NCBI GenBank assembly: GCA_950022655.1
Contig: OX465579.1
Location: 19,567,088 to 19,631,087, forward strand
From: Alentia gelatinosa
Taxonomy: Eukaryota; Annelida; Polychaeta; Phyllodocida; Polynoidae
Reading direction: 5' to 3'
Length of the DNA: 64,000 bases
Notes under the pieces: generated by a model
Databases searched by the model: none
The model's input: the letters and a program-made list of their open reading frames with translations, nothing else
Told to the model about the DNA's origin: nothing
Program-made: the position numbers and the translations under genes
Shown: positions 48,401 through 58,410 of the stretch, piece by piece
Position numbering within the stretch: position 1 is the stretch's first letter
Layout: each line of letters begins with the position of its first letter

Positions 48401-49930
48401 AGAGGTAAGCTAACCTCTCACTCGATGTGATTAGATGTCTCAGAATTCACATTTAAGATTTATAAAGTATTCCAGAAATTATGTTCGCGTTTACTTGCCC
48501 TATGATTATTTTGGGGGTTAAACATAACCTTTATAAAATATAGACTATGATGTTAGGAACAGATTGCCAACTGTGGACAACAAGATGCAAAATACGGATG
48601 ATTCAGAGGTATAAAAAAAAATATAATGATAAGTTTTCCTAAAGTGATACGCACACCCCAAGAGAACGCGACACACACCGACTGGTAGGGCGTTTATACA
48701 TAGATACAGATTACGTTTACATTACCACAATTTCATTAAGTGTTGCATAATATATACCAAGGAATGAGATCATTGGTGCGACAATTAAAAATCTGCAAGA
48801 GAGCTTTCCGCATGACTTATTTGTCTTTTTATCCACAAAGGTTGGCGTCAAGATGATCAGAAGAGCTCCTGCACTGAATGACAACAAGACTTTCATTGGG
48901 GCAAGTGTCACACCTATCTTTAGAGATATTTTTTGTGTAATTTTGCTGAGAAAGAAGTACATAAATAGCTTTTGTAATCCTCATTCGTTTGAGGTATAAC
49001 GTATAGCTCTTTTTCCTGGGTTTTTTTTTTCTTACAAATGGCAATTGTTTCCACGAATGACTCTCAATAGTAGAATAGAACGTAGCCGAGTATCAAATTA
49101 TAAATATCATTTTGAATAATGTGTATTAAAGTATAAGTGTGAATATTATTTTAAAGGCATATCGGACAATTTGGTTTGCAAATTGACACCCGTGTTATCC
49201 TCCTGAAATTTTAATATGATCTCGAAGTGTTGTGGAACACGTATCTAACATTAATATCTAATCTAAAATTGGGGGTCGCCGCTAATTTTTGATTAAGAGA
49301 TTGATATTATGATAACTTTTTACATTAGAATATATAGTAATTCTAAGAAGTCACTTTTCACGTAGTAAAATCCATGCCACTCAAAATTTGATCGAATATA
49401 GTCGATGTATAGTTTAATCATAGGTCACCGTTGTTGTTATCGAGAGCATTGAAGAAAACTAGATATTTTTCAGTACGTTTCTTATGTAACCCGAGCGAAT
49501 GTAATTTGGACTATTTTACGTGTCAAAATTGCTTAAACGGGCAAACCATTAAATTCTCATTTAAAATCAAAATGAACCAGCAGGAAACAGTTGACAGATA
49601 ATTGCCATTATTTTAAAATAACCAGGTGGCGCCACTTGTAGATATGCTTTAAAATGATATTTCGTTCATTAATGACAATATCACAATACATAAACCTTCC
49701 TGGTGCCGTCCCCTTCGTAACCTACAATTATTGTGCTACAGGCTCTGGCCGACCTCGTCAAGACCCACTTGGACTCGGGAGTGGCCTGCACGAAGCAGCT
49801 GCCGCTCCGCTGTCCAATGTGCACCAACAAGACTTGTGGTCAGACCAAGGAGTTCTTCACCCGCAGCCAGGGCGTGTTGGACGCGCTGCGTGACCGCGAG
49901 CAGCTCCTGAAGGCCAGTCAGAATGCGTAG
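36479..49930 (+). CDS. FECH: Ferrochelatase (mitochondrial), 11 exons, complete, 419 aa
   Basis: Inserts Fe2+ into protoporphyrin IX, the last haem step, at the matrix side of the inner mitochondrial membrane. Exons: 36479-36518, 37988-38066, 44298-44426, 44978-45126, 45428-45500, 45918-46086, 47088-47186, 47750-47857, 48240-48404, 48841-48900 and 49742-49930. All phases agree. Exons 1-2 encode a basic, Ser-rich transit peptide ([14 protein letters not shown] onward). The core begins at [20 protein letters not shown]. Landmarks are [54 protein letters not shown] with the catalytic-site His, [19 protein letters not shown] with the catalytic Glu, and CPMCTNKTC near the C-terminus. The four cysteines expected for the animal [2Fe-2S] cluster are present (YSC and CPMCTNKTC). 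Intron 10 uses a GC donor (GGG then gcaagt). Intron 2 holds a 5.4-kb Penelope-like element and intron 6 holds repeat R1. Human FECH is 423 aa. Confidence 0.97.
37246..37330 (+). repeat. Dispersed repeat B, partial copy 3, in ferrochelatase intron 1
   Basis: Shares gtagctttccat, tttccacggaaatctacttt and ttcagtatatgtaa with copies at 27826 and 30885. Only the left part is present. Confidence 0.5.
38158..38640 (-). repeat. Penelope-like terminal repeat (left copy)
   Basis: Direct repeat of 43115-43599, about 99 percent identical. It contains an internal hairpin (aaaacgatgac / gtcatcgt), a CGCTATGGTAGCG palindrome, and on the minus strand a CTGAGGA ... GAAA pair reminiscent of a hammerhead core. 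Confidence 0.92.
38695..41577 (-). CDS. Penelope-like reverse transcriptase with GIY-YIG endonuclease, 960 codons
   Basis: Target-primed reverse transcription of the element. An N-terminal low-complexity Pro/Thr part is followed by [20 protein letters not shown] and [10 protein letters not shown] (conserved N-terminal PLE segment), [18 protein letters not shown], then the RT core with [55 protein letters not shown] and the catalytic box FIDDIFFIW. Near the C-terminus is a Cys/His linker ([21 protein letters not shown]) and the GIY-YIG nuclease ([32 protein letters not shown], Glu in RDLIEFNWI). The frame is uninterrupted over all domains. A stop directly precedes the Met at 41577, and coding similarity seems to continue upstream in another frame, so the original N-terminus was probably longer. 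Confidence 0.93.
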   Translation of the reverse strand: MGGPKPEQGFWPLPAATGNSSRGSRGVEYGAKQKTGPIPKHRPRTSQKDTTSNQPVEKNRTTPQTPTQQGMDPLEEGTGNGTVLQGLPEKIDPSSPSRPSMHTDCEHIIGTTPDNQHPPQGDHFVGKNVSCPNVDVVTVVPIIESSFTLKIVENLNSLNTNFNRNNRNDFTEMFLNDTVLFISKISEPIIDQTHCLVNLSDYIPTPEEMSLLERGLNFCPTPGEPHMGDLRRDLDRFHRNLRIKSFFDPNRAATDTTTSVPFTNTPASSDNSICQAIQRSPVIKSDKLWNPPAGPTPLESFALSNKTDLHKTLVKAPNNHNIPMAEKRAIKSLMKNTSLIIKPADKGGSTVLLNKEDYIEEGLRQLADGNFYKELPTDVTREYNTRINTLITGLETKGELTKSLIRKLKTTNSRTPELYLLPKIHKSQRPPPGRPIVSANGAPTEKISALIDIYMRPHLPKTRSYLKDTTDLISKLSSINGLSPEAIVGTLDVTSLYTNIPNREGHRSVGRFLLKHRRKPEDNLTNSSLCNLLWHVLTMNNFDFNGKHYLQVAGTAMGTRVAPTYANIFMADFEDTHVYSYPTQPRVWLRFIDDIFFIWEHGQEQLTRFIEHLNSVHSTIKFTSETSRTKVHFLDTWIQLDSAGSISMDLYVKPTDSHNYLMYDSAHPRHCIRGIPFGQFLRLRRICTSTEAFKQHAVLKGQHFLRRGYPKDLVARAYEQALKQTRESLLDSASKPTEKDVPNILVTTYTPGLRGLETIVRKNWDLLGKYCNTRDLHKKDWLVAHRKPPNLRTLLVRARLPPDQNSPARTPTVTNTCRTRNCHYCSKLQTTGRVLCSVSKHSYICKFNVSCKSSNLIYCLTCKRCRIQYVGQTKNRLMDRFQGHFYNISKNNPGSEVGSHFNSKDHRGLQDVEIHILDFIHAHPQGQKSKYLRDLIEFNWIQRLHTNAPLGLNVMDPHRA
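41884..42954 (-). CDS. N-terminal ORF of the Penelope-like element, 356 codons
   Basis: Starts [17 protein letters not shown] and includes a four-unit repeat of about 13-16 residues ([11 protein letters not shown] type) near residues 65-115. A charged, helical segment ([40 protein letters not shown]) leads to a stop after MHRMGVPM. One base shift after MHRMG gives a continuing open frame ([20 protein letters not shown]) running to 41312, which itself overlaps the reverse-transcriptase frame. A mutational frameshift near 41890 and another around the G-runs at 41661-41680 are likely. Function unknown; RNA binding is possible for its class. Confidence 0.65.
   Translation of the reverse strand: MAENELNDVEEVSEPTSIFNVVKDTVEEQTFVSPVESLNDIRNIHYISNTASLTDLLDIALNETESSNARDIALNEPGSSDARGNTALNEPESSNARNGALNEPESSNARDWPPLLQWAPRLVKRRKPRDPVGDNSVSNHQTINTPLSNSDVELTVSTSGISENKEVTNLIRNMTAIPDLGNSIVALIKEIKTTTDRLKVPAAKSATDLSNNLSYSEIVNSLAKNNDNTPGKPNKRSVTFQVDRLELSPAAEALWRQSRNSAFLSEKSTVRSKWLRTLLEEDILTDWATGQQPFPLYCHIDQNLKEEICRIRRRAALDIQAAVADSLERKATKDCQTSFEILDTVQKLMHRMGVPM
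43115..43599 (-). repeat. Penelope-like terminal repeat (right copy, upstream of the ORFs)
   Basis: Same as 38158-38640, with differences near the gtcgttttc, ggttcgcc, caacgtcgc, caactttgat and gcaaaaaaagc positions. On the minus strand it precedes the N-terminal frame and should act as promoter. It ends at the A-run next to the 13-bp target duplication. Confidence 0.92.
43613..44290. other. Remainder of ferrochelatase intron 2, right of the PLE
   Basis: AT-rich intron sequence, no coding or repeat signal recognised. Confidence 0.6.
46655..47025 (-). repeat. Dispersed repeat R1, copy B, in ferrochelatase intron 6
   Basis: Reverse-complement copy of 12640-13019 over its full length. It ends about 60 bp upstream of exon 7, close to the branch-point region. 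Confidence 0.85.
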
Positions 49931-50305
49931 TGAGGAGCTGATGTGACCATCAGTTACCAGCCACAATGCACAGTGAGGAGCTGATGTGACCATCATTTAC
50001 CAGCCACAATGCGTAGTGAGGAGCTGATGTGACCATCAGTTACCAGCCACAATGCATAGTGAGGAGCTGATGTGACCATCAGTTACCAGCCACAATGCAT
50101 AGTGAGGAGCTGATGTGACCATCAGTTACCAGCCACAATGCATAATGAGGAGCTGATGTGACCATCAGTTACCAGCCACAATGCATAGTGAGGAGCTGAT
50201 GTGACCATCAGTTACCAGCCACAATGCGTAGTGAGGAGCTGATGTGACCATCAGTTACCAGCCACAATGCGTAGTGAGGAGCTGATGTGACCATCATTTT
50301 CCAGC
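49922..50305 (+). repeat. 43-bp minisatellite, nine copies, starting at the ferrochelatase stop codon
   Basis: Units begin at 49922, 49965, 50008, 50051, 50094, 50137, 50180, 50223 and 50266 (last one partial or diverged). The first unit includes the final Asn-Ala codons and TAG, so the 3' UTR expanded from the end of the coding sequence. Units differ at one or two positions (gcgtag, gcatag, gcacag). Confidence 0.95.
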
Positions 50306-50688
50306 TAGATGTGATCATCAGTATGCAAAAGGGAGGAGCTCGAACTGGGGTAAAAATATGCTTAGCCGTGGAGGATGTGTAAAATGAATTCTCATTTATA
50401 ATGACATTTATTATTCACTGTATTCTGTCACTAGGATATACAAAAAAATACAAATTATGGTAAATAGTTTTATTCTGACAAACAAACTGTGGACAATAGT
50501 CATGTGCCATGAACGTGTAATGATATCAGAGCAAAATAATAAATATGGTAGCTATAAATAATAACCGTGTTATGTACAATGTGTATATATATACAGTGAA
50601 CATGTTCAACTATCAAGTGGTAATATCTCGGTTGATAGCCAGACTGCGTGTTGAGAACACAAACTGATGTAATGTGAAAGGTACCACT
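50306..50688. terminator. Overlapping 3' ends of ferrochelatase (plus) and the forkhead gene (minus)
   Basis: AATAAA occurs on the plus strand near 50538, and TTTATT (AATAAA on the minus strand) near 50407 and 50469. The two genes converge with 758 bp between stop codons, so their 3' UTRs may overlap. Which signals are used cannot be told from sequence. Confidence 0.5.
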
Positions 50689-52943
50689 TTAGTATCCAGT
50701 AGTGTACTGTTCACCCCAGTCACTCTGGAACCCGGAGTAGAGGTTCGCCGCGTCGCAGGACGACGTGTTGTAGAAGTTTCCGTTGATTTCGCTTCCTGCC
50801 ACGTTCGGGAAGTAACACGGAATGCTGTTAGACAGAGACGCCATCTGGTGGGCATCGGGGGCGTGTGGGGACTTGGCGTCGGACGCCACCGGTGAGGTCG
50901 CCACTGGACTTCCGGCGTTGCTGTAGTCGGCGTTGCTCATCTTGCTTCCTGTCACGTTCGGGTAGTAGCACGGAATGTGGGTCGACATGGACGCCACCTG
51001 GTGGGCGTCAGCGCCCGGAGACTTGGCGACGGACGCCACCGGTGAGGGCGCCACTGGACTTCCGGCGCTGCTGTAGTCGCTGACTGGAGACGTGACCATA
51101 CCGACAGGGGGCGGCACGGTCGACCACCCGGAAGTGGAAATGCCGGAGGCTACGCCTGGTGGAGAGCCCATCGAGGGGATAGGAGAGATGTCGGTAGGTG
51201 GCGCCACGGTGGGCGGCGGAGTGGCGGCAGGCGGCGCTGGGGGTGACGCGGTCGGGCACATTCCCTGTCCGGCCTGCTTCTTGGCTCGACTCCGTTCTGC
51301 TTTCCGCTGGGAATCGCGCCGGGACTTGTGCCACTTCTTGGTACCTTCCTTGAAGCGGTATCGCCGGCGAAGCAGCGAACCCTGGTCGAACATGTCCTGG
51401 AAGGTGTTGTCGACCGTCCAGGGACACCCCTTCTCGCCCGGCTGGCGCGGCAGCTTGACGAAGCAGTCGTTGAGGGTGAGGTTGTGGCGGATGGAGCTCT
51501 GCCACTTGTCGCTGCGCTGGTAGAAGGGGAAGCGCTCGCGGATGTAGTCGATGATCTGGCGGAGTGTGGCTGACTGCCCGGGCGAGTTGGCGATGGCCAT
51601 ACAGATGAGCGCGATGTAGGAGTAGGCCGGCTTGCCGCTTTCCAGGGGCCGCTTACGAACCCGACCGCCGCCGCCAGGCACGTACAGCTTACGGGGAGAC
51701 TGCAGAGGAAAAATAACCACAATTAATACAGGCTGACACAGTCGTAGTACAGGGATCACAATAGATTTGGCAAGTTTCAGATTGACCGGTTCAATGATTT
51801 CTTATCCAAAATGACATTATACCCGCCATCATTACGATATATATGACAAAATGGTATTAGGTTACTACTCAAGCCAGGTAGTTACTACGGTCATGATATG
51901 GTGGGATCCGGATTCAAATAGTGTTTCCCTAAAAAATCTTATAGATGCGCTGCATATCTTATTTAAGAAAGCAATTGTTTGGAAATAATAACATTGCCTG
52001 AAATTATAATGTCAAAATATTGCATCGTTTCCAACAGCCTTACTTGTCCATATTCTTCGGCCTTACTTTTAACAAAACAGTCCATTTGAGTACAAGGTAA
52101 AGGTGATCTTCAAGGAAATCTCTACTTGATTAAACTGGATTTTGCTTCCATATGGAATTCTATGGAATCTTCACTCATATTCTAACTTAAAGCATGATTT
52201 CAAAAGAAATATGTCAAAAATGATTCTGGCAAACCCCGACGTTTAGAATAAGCAAATATGTCCTTATACATTTATGCCTATACAGGTACCGTGATATGCA
52301 GTTATGGACAGAAGCAATACTGTTGCGAAAGAGAATATTTTTATAACCACAGACGCTTGAACAAAGGATAAACCATGAAAGGGTCATCAAGAGGTATGGA
52401 ATTATGGACAACATTGTTCTGATCAATTCAACGTAAAATGGTAGTAACAGAAGTAATTACCTCATCGGGATGCTGGGCGGTGAAGGAGTCCTGGCCGGAG
52501 GAGTTGTCGGACGGCACGGGGCTGACGGCCGGCGCCTGCACCGGCAGCTGCTGGGTCGGGCTGCCGTAGAAACCAGGTTCCTGCTTCACCGTCATCGCCG
52601 GGGCTCCGGGCACGAATCCTGCCGGCGCGAGGTGGGCGGCGCCCGGGTAGACGTACGCCGGGGCCGGGTAGCCGTACTGGTGCGGGTAATATCCGTAGTA
52701 ATTGGAGTACGCTGCTGCAGCTGCGGCGGCGTGGTGTGCCGAGGCCGAGTCGGTGGGTCCCGTAGACATCGTTGTCGGCGGTGGTGTGGAGGACGGGGAG
52801 CCCTGGACGTTGGCCGGACTGGGGAGCGCTTGTCCCGGGGAGGTTGTACCGTGCGCCGCGGGGTGGAACGGGTGGGCGCCGTAAGGATGACTGTGGTAAG
52901 GCGCTGGTGTCTGCCACACGGGGGGAACGTAGCTGGCCATCAT
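50689..52943 (-). CDS. Forkhead (Fox) transcription factor, 2 exons, 497 aa, divergent wing
   Basis: Exons 52943-52461 and 51699-50689, ag/gt borders, phase 0. Exon 1 encodes a Pro/Ala/Tyr-rich region with an alanine run ([20 protein letters not shown]) and MTVKQEPG, a possible SUMO site. Exon 2 encodes the forkhead domain at residues about 183-280: [55 protein letters not shown] and [18 protein letters not shown]. Helix 3 ([13 protein letters not shown]) is canonical for DNA contact. The wing reads [10 protein letters not shown] instead of the usual GKGNYWTLDP, so subgroup is unclear. The C-terminal tail has an internal duplication of about 48-50 residues (units starting [13 protein letters not shown] and [13 protein letters not shown]). 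An intron just before the forkhead domain is unusual for many Fox classes. The start is the first of two Mets. Confidence 0.93.
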
Positions 52944-53760
52944 TGTGCTGTTTTCTCAGGTGGATCTGTGGTTGACGCGTTGTCTTCAGGTGGAGACTGA
53001 TGACCCTGTATCGGTTCCTTCACCTTATAAAGGCTGCCCGTCCTACTGGCCCGCCCGTCTGAACTCCCCAGAGCGACTCGGCCGCGGTGGCCACTCAGCT
53101 GTGGCGGGACTCGCCGGGGTCGGTGTTGAGTCGATCACAGGTGTGGAGCCGGTCTCGGCGCCCTGAACGGCTCTGTGCGGTGTCGCGGTTCCGTGTGGCC
53201 CGGCTTGGGGGTGTGGCCCGGCGCGATGGGTCGCTCGGTGGCGGCGGCGGGTAGACGGGGGGTGGCGGGGCACCGTCCTCGCACCTCTGCTTTGAGGAAG
53301 TCCGCTGGCTCTGTAAAGCGTCACAGGTGTGAATCCTCGGCGATAATCGCCCGATTCAAAACTTAGACGTGTTAACTTGGTGTAAATGGCGTCGAACTGA
53401 GTTGTATCCCCACGATATCTATCCGTTCGCACTAGGTTGGATATGGTCGTCCAAAGAGATCCTGTTCTGGCCAGAGCTAATCTGTCCCCAGCTATCCCGG
53501 CGTACACACTGTGAAGAATCTGTCGTCTTCTGAGTTGACTGCGCGAAGTCCAGCGGCGGAATGCCTGTCCAGGAGCGTGTCTCAAAGGGGCAAGGGTCAG
53601 TCCAGGTGTGCCGACCCCAGCCTCAGGAGCACGCCGCACCCCGCCCCTACCCTCCCGCTCGTACCCCAGCCGCATCCCGGGCGTGTGCGACGGAGCGTGT
53701 CCGACTTCAGAGGCTGGCCACGGGCCGCCGCGCACAAAGGACAGGAAATACACGGTCCCA
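52944..53760. promoter_or_regulatory. GC/CpG-rich upstream region of the forkhead gene
   Basis: The block is far richer in CpG than its flanks and lies directly 5' of the minus-strand forkhead start. The open frames in it (including antisense ones over exon 1) reflect base composition, not genes. It probably holds the core promoter and proximal regulatory sites. Confidence 0.6.
53026..53031 (-). promoter_or_regulatory. TATA-box-like TTTATAAGG for the forkhead gene
   Basis: On the minus strand TTTATAAGG sits about 83 bp upstream of the start codon in an otherwise GC-rich context, a good place for a TATA box with a short 5' UTR. Confidence 0.5.
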
Positions 53761-53869
53761 CATGTAAACCAACAAATCCCCCAGTTTTAATTAGCACCAC
53801 CCTGCGTAAAACAAAAGAGACCGATCACGACGACCGAGGTCCGCCACTGCATCACTTCCTTAAGATTCT

Positions 53870-55170
53870 ATAGCCTCAGCCCCGCCCTAACTTTCTGTTT
53901 GCGCTTGGATTTATTTCCTTAGGGATTAGCATGTTAGCGTTTGCGTATTTGGCTAATAAAAGGTTCTTGTCAATATTGGGAGAAGCTGCGTTCAGAGAGG
54001 TGGGGGTAGGGGCAGAGAATATTACATAGCTGTGAAAAATACCACAGTCCTTACCCCACTCAATTTTCTCCTTTCCAGACTTTATTTATACACACTAGTT
54101 ACAATATTTGTATTAGAAATAAAAACAGAAGTGCATATGTACTCAGAGAAGTTAGTGTGACGTTTTATATATTTTCCATAAAGTAGAATTGAAAGAAAAA
54201 AAATAGACCAGAAATGTTAGTTCTCTAATTTTGCCATATCATACGGTGCAAAGATTTAGATTTAGATGAAATGTTCAAGTAACGGATATAATGTTCCATG
54301 GTTGAGGACCATCCACGGAAGAACTGTCCTGTGACAGAGTTGGATGTTTGAGACTGCTGAGGTACAGATGGTCTGAATCGATAATTGATTATGTTAACTA
54401 TCCATTGTCAGTGTAGCCAATTAATATAGCAATTAAAAGATATATGTATATCAAAAATTAAATGGCATTATAATAATAGTGAGAAAAAAAAGATATTCAG
54501 CATAAATAAGGGCAGCTCCCCCCCCCCCCCCTTTAATGATTCTTAGTACGGAATATCATAATACTATAATGGTACCTCTATTTGAAATTATGAGGCATAC
54601 AATTCATTCAATTTCCACCGCTTTCGACAACGAAAATAAAATTCCAAATATGTTGTGTGAACGTCCGATGCGACACGTTAACGGTACAGATTAAAACAAC
54701 AAGGCATGAGTTTCGTTTGTTCAAGCAGGCACTCTATACCCATAGGGAGATGTAGGGAGTGCAGTTGTGACTCGGAGTTGACTCGATCTGTATGCACCGA
54801 TAACCTATGGTCTAAATAACTGAGTAACTTGGAGATGTCTTTATCTGCTTCGGTGAATAGAAGTATTGACAGAAAAAATACACCATCAAATCCACGAAAT
54901 CAGACACAAAAGATGTGGTAAAACCAAAGATGATAAATCATTTTTATGTCAACATCCATTCCCATGCTTAATTATGCTGGGGTTGTATATGACGACTTTG
55001 GGTTTCCACTCACCACCCATATTAATTCCTGAATTTCTTCTCAAATCGTCACAATCACAATCAATATCGTATATATTGGTGCCTACATCCCTTCAGGATC
55101 CCCTGGCACGTTTAACTACAAACAATATCACAGAGGCTTCTGGATATGGGGCCATCCATAAAATACGTAG
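53870..55170. other. Intergenic AT-rich stretch, no gene supported
   Basis: Contains a C14 run near 54518-54531. Short open frames lack motifs. A run resembling one end of the MITE at 59862-60036 (ggggccatccataaaatacg) occurs near 55148. Confidence 0.45.
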
Positions 55171-55175
55171 ACAAA

Positions 55176-55346
55176 ATCTCTGAAAAATCGAACCCTCTCT
55201 CCATCATGTAGGCTATAGATTTAAGAAGGGATACGTAAATTTCCTCTTTTTTTTTACCCCACCCCCCTCATGGCATACATATATACATCTCTAAAAAATC
55301 GAACACTCTCCCCATCATGTAGGCTATAGATTTAAGAAGGGATACC
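55176..55346 (+). repeat. Two direct copies of a 60-bp unit, 111 bp apart
   Basis: The stretch atctctgaaaaatcgaaccc through ttaagaagggatac (55176-55234) recurs at 55287-55346 with few changes. The shared tail tttaagaagggat matches the inverted interior of the MITE at 59862-60036, so this may be a partial tandem of that family. Confidence 0.7.
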
Positions 55347-55449
55347 TTTTTTTATTTTTAAAATCAAAGGAAATTGAAATTATTTTTACAACTTTGTTGT
55401 TGACTGTTGGTATCAGGTATATTAAAAAACACGTCATTTTTCTCATGGA

Positions 55450-55650
55450 TACTGATCTAAGTTCGCCGCCCCGGTCTCCATGTCCAGCCTCAGAGACGTT
55501 GGCGACAATCAAAGACGTTGCAGCGCGCCCGGACCTCGTCCCTGTGAAGTGCCGTACCTACAATGACTGTTACGCCATACCTGTATTCTCTGCACACACA
55601 CAGCTCTCGCCTTATCACCGCGCGAACTTTATGGACTCCAAGGTTCTCAT
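55450..55650 (+). other. Isolated coding-like block, unassigned
   Basis: About 65 codons on the plus strand (SSPPRSPCPASETLATIKDV, then CRTYNDCYAIPVFSAH) have balanced composition unlike the AT-rich flanks, and the block is bounded by an ag on the left and CCAAG followed by gttctc on the right. It could be an exon of an unknown gene or a transposon fragment. No family is recognised and the minus strand is also open. Confidence 0.2.
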
Positions 55651-55699
55651 AAAAATATATCCCCAAAGGCACGGCAAGGCGGGCATTTAAACTAACTGC

Positions 55700-58400
55700 T
55701 GACTATCATCCTACTGATGTTTATTGGTCCCATGTTGATGCGTACTTTTGATCTAAATTTGAACGAAAGATCTTTGCTGATCCTCCGGAATCCTCTAGCA
55801 CATTTCTATTAATTAATTTTTCTTTATAGAGAGAACGAGGAACGTCTTTTTAACTAGAGATATAATTGATTATGTTTCTATTCATGGGCATAATCGAGAG
55901 GTCTTTCTTTCATGAATATTTATACTTAAACTATTATTATTCATAAGTATAATCATGAGGCCTCTCTCTTGATAAAATTTATAGTTCAAACTGTTACATG
56001 GTACTTAGTTATGATTTTCATTTCTAAATTTCAGGGATGTAAGTTTTCCGACAAATTGTGGAATTCCGACTTTTGATATACACCGGCAACACTAGAATAT
56101 ATATTGAATTATAGCAATTCCAAATAATGTTATAAATGATTCTTGTAAATGTCATTTGAGTTTCTTCCCTACATTCAGCCCTGTTTGATAAACAGATATG
56201 TACAAAAAGTAATGTCCTTAGATATAAGATAGTCATAGATCGTAAGCGTGGGGTTTCACAAATGCATGTCTCAGAATTACTCTATTTCACACAATGTTTA
56301 ATCTATTTTGTATATTAATGATTTTATTGATATGTAACATAGGGCATGCCAGTAACACGAAAGAGAATCTGTATATCACCCGGGATGAGCAATGGAATAG
56401 GACGTCACAAATATCTAAAACACCATCCATTACCATCAACCATACTCGCCATACCACTAATATACTTGTTCTATGGTTACTTAATCTACGATATATCTAT
56501 TCAACATTCATGGAAGATCTGACAATAGAAGAATGAATAACAATTTTAAAAACATTGAGGAAACAATGAAAATCCTTTATAAGGATAATTTTCAAGGAGA
56601 GCTTGTAGATGCAACAGTTTTCTCCTGTGTTTCCTTTTTTTTAGTACACCCCATTATAGTAACCCCCACGATTCCAACAGTTCCAAGAAACAGGGCAGGT
56701 ATTGAAGCAGTCTTGCATTTTTGCAGGCCTTGCAGAAGGTACCACAAGCGCCGAAATGTAGCCAATGCGAAGTTAGAAAACAAAATTGTACCATAAAGCA
56801 AGTATCAAAACATCCAACAGTGGTCCCGCCAATAGATTTATTGCTAATTTCTACTGGTTTTGGTCGGTGTTTATTTTCATCATCAGTATCTGATAAGTAA
56901 GTGCCGAAAACTTTATTACCCCTTCCTCCCTCCCTCCCTCCACCCGGCGGCGGGAGGGAAGTCCGGCAGTCAGTCGCAGTGACAGGGTCCAGTAAACCAC
57001 TGAAACCACAACGCCCGCAGCCGCATGTCGCGGAGACCGCCTGGGAAGTGCTCTCACAACACTGAATGTTACCACCAGGGTAGACTGGTTTCAGTCCGTG
57101 TGTCCTTCACCTGCCCCACCCCTCCCCGCAGGAATACAGGAACACGGACATATCTTTTAAACTCAAGACACACTGGCGCCAGTAAGGTCTAGGAAAAGAA
57201 ACTGGATGATATCTTAAGTCTGATTATATCCACTGCTTATCTCTTACATGTACAAGACTTGGTACAAACGCAACGCCAGGAAACCCAGAAATAATATGGA
57301 AATTGGTATTTCTGAGACAATACGTCTTTTCATTTGTACCGACTTTACCATTCTACTACAGAGATCCTTTTGATAGCCCGTTATCAAAATACACATGTAG
57401 TATTACAAAACCTGAAGGGTTGCCACAGGTCAGGGAAAAGTTAATTTTTTCACGGTCAGTGAATTCAGAACTTGCCAGGGAAGTTAGAAAAATTGTCTGG
57501 GAAATTTTGGCTCGTCAGGAAAAACTGAAATTGTCCGATCTATGTATCAGGATCCTTGGCAACTCCGACACCCTCAAACACTGCATACGGGTTAGGGAAA
57601 ATGATATACACAATGTTTCGGATGCAAATGACAATGCTATAATCCAGCACCATCACCTTGCCTAACCCCGTTTGAAAGAAAAGTTTAAACAAATAACCAT
57701 AATTTCGTAAGACTTATCCTGAAATCACAGAGTAAATGGGTGACAAGGATGGCTGTAAGGATGTTCGATAAAAGGACACACGCTCATTTGGCAATCAAAA
57801 TTAGTTTATCACGGGATAGTCTGGAATATGTTAGGTAATTGTAACTCCTCTAGTTTGTGACTCTAGTCTGTGGGTTGCAAGATTTGATCTAGGTTATAAC
57901 TTGTTAGAATAGATGAATAACAATATATCAATAGGCAGTGAACAGAAAGATATAACAAAAGGACAAACGAAAGGATACTAATAAAAGTATATTGTTTAAT
58001 GAAATCTCTCTGTATTAAACAAAGTGAATGAAATCCAAATCTTGGATTAATCTCAAGGGCACACTTAAAACTGGTTCAACACACTGCTTGTTGCTTACTT
58101 CAGCAGACAAAAAACTAAAAACATACATTAACACGGTTCCGTCAACAGATCTAAACAAAACTTCAGGATGTATTACATCAGTAACTCGATCCTAAACAAG
58201 TATGCGTTATATGGAGACATGATTCAGAATTGATTCCTCAATAATGGTGGGAGAATCTCGATTTGGTCTGCCCTGGTTGGTGCTGACCTGGGTTTCCCCT
58301 TTGGAATTTTCATTGTGGAGACATAGTAAAAAGCCCCGGCTCCACTGCTCCGACAGAAAAAAGATACCTTCATTCTCCTCTGTAATTTTACTGTCGTCGA
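55700..58400. other. Intergenic stretch, mostly AT-rich, no gene supported
   Basis: A (CCCT)n-like run and GC-rich patch at 56920-57130 stands out but gives no coherent frame. An open frame at 57303-57665 plus (120 codons, KLSDLCIRILGNSDTL region) has no motif I recognise. Confidence 0.35.
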
Positions 58401-58410
58401 TATAAATCAT

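Noticed and set aside
49922..50305. CRISPR-like array
   Set aside because: The units are contiguous 43-bp repeats without spacers, in a eukaryotic 3' UTR, so it is a minisatellite.
52470..53000. Long open frames antisense to the forkhead exons
   Set aside because: High GC and third-position bias of the real exons create them. They have no motif, and the forkhead frame explains the region.
57303..57665. 120-codon open frame, possible exon
   Set aside because: No recognisable domain, no convincing acceptor or donor, and flanks are AT-rich repeats.
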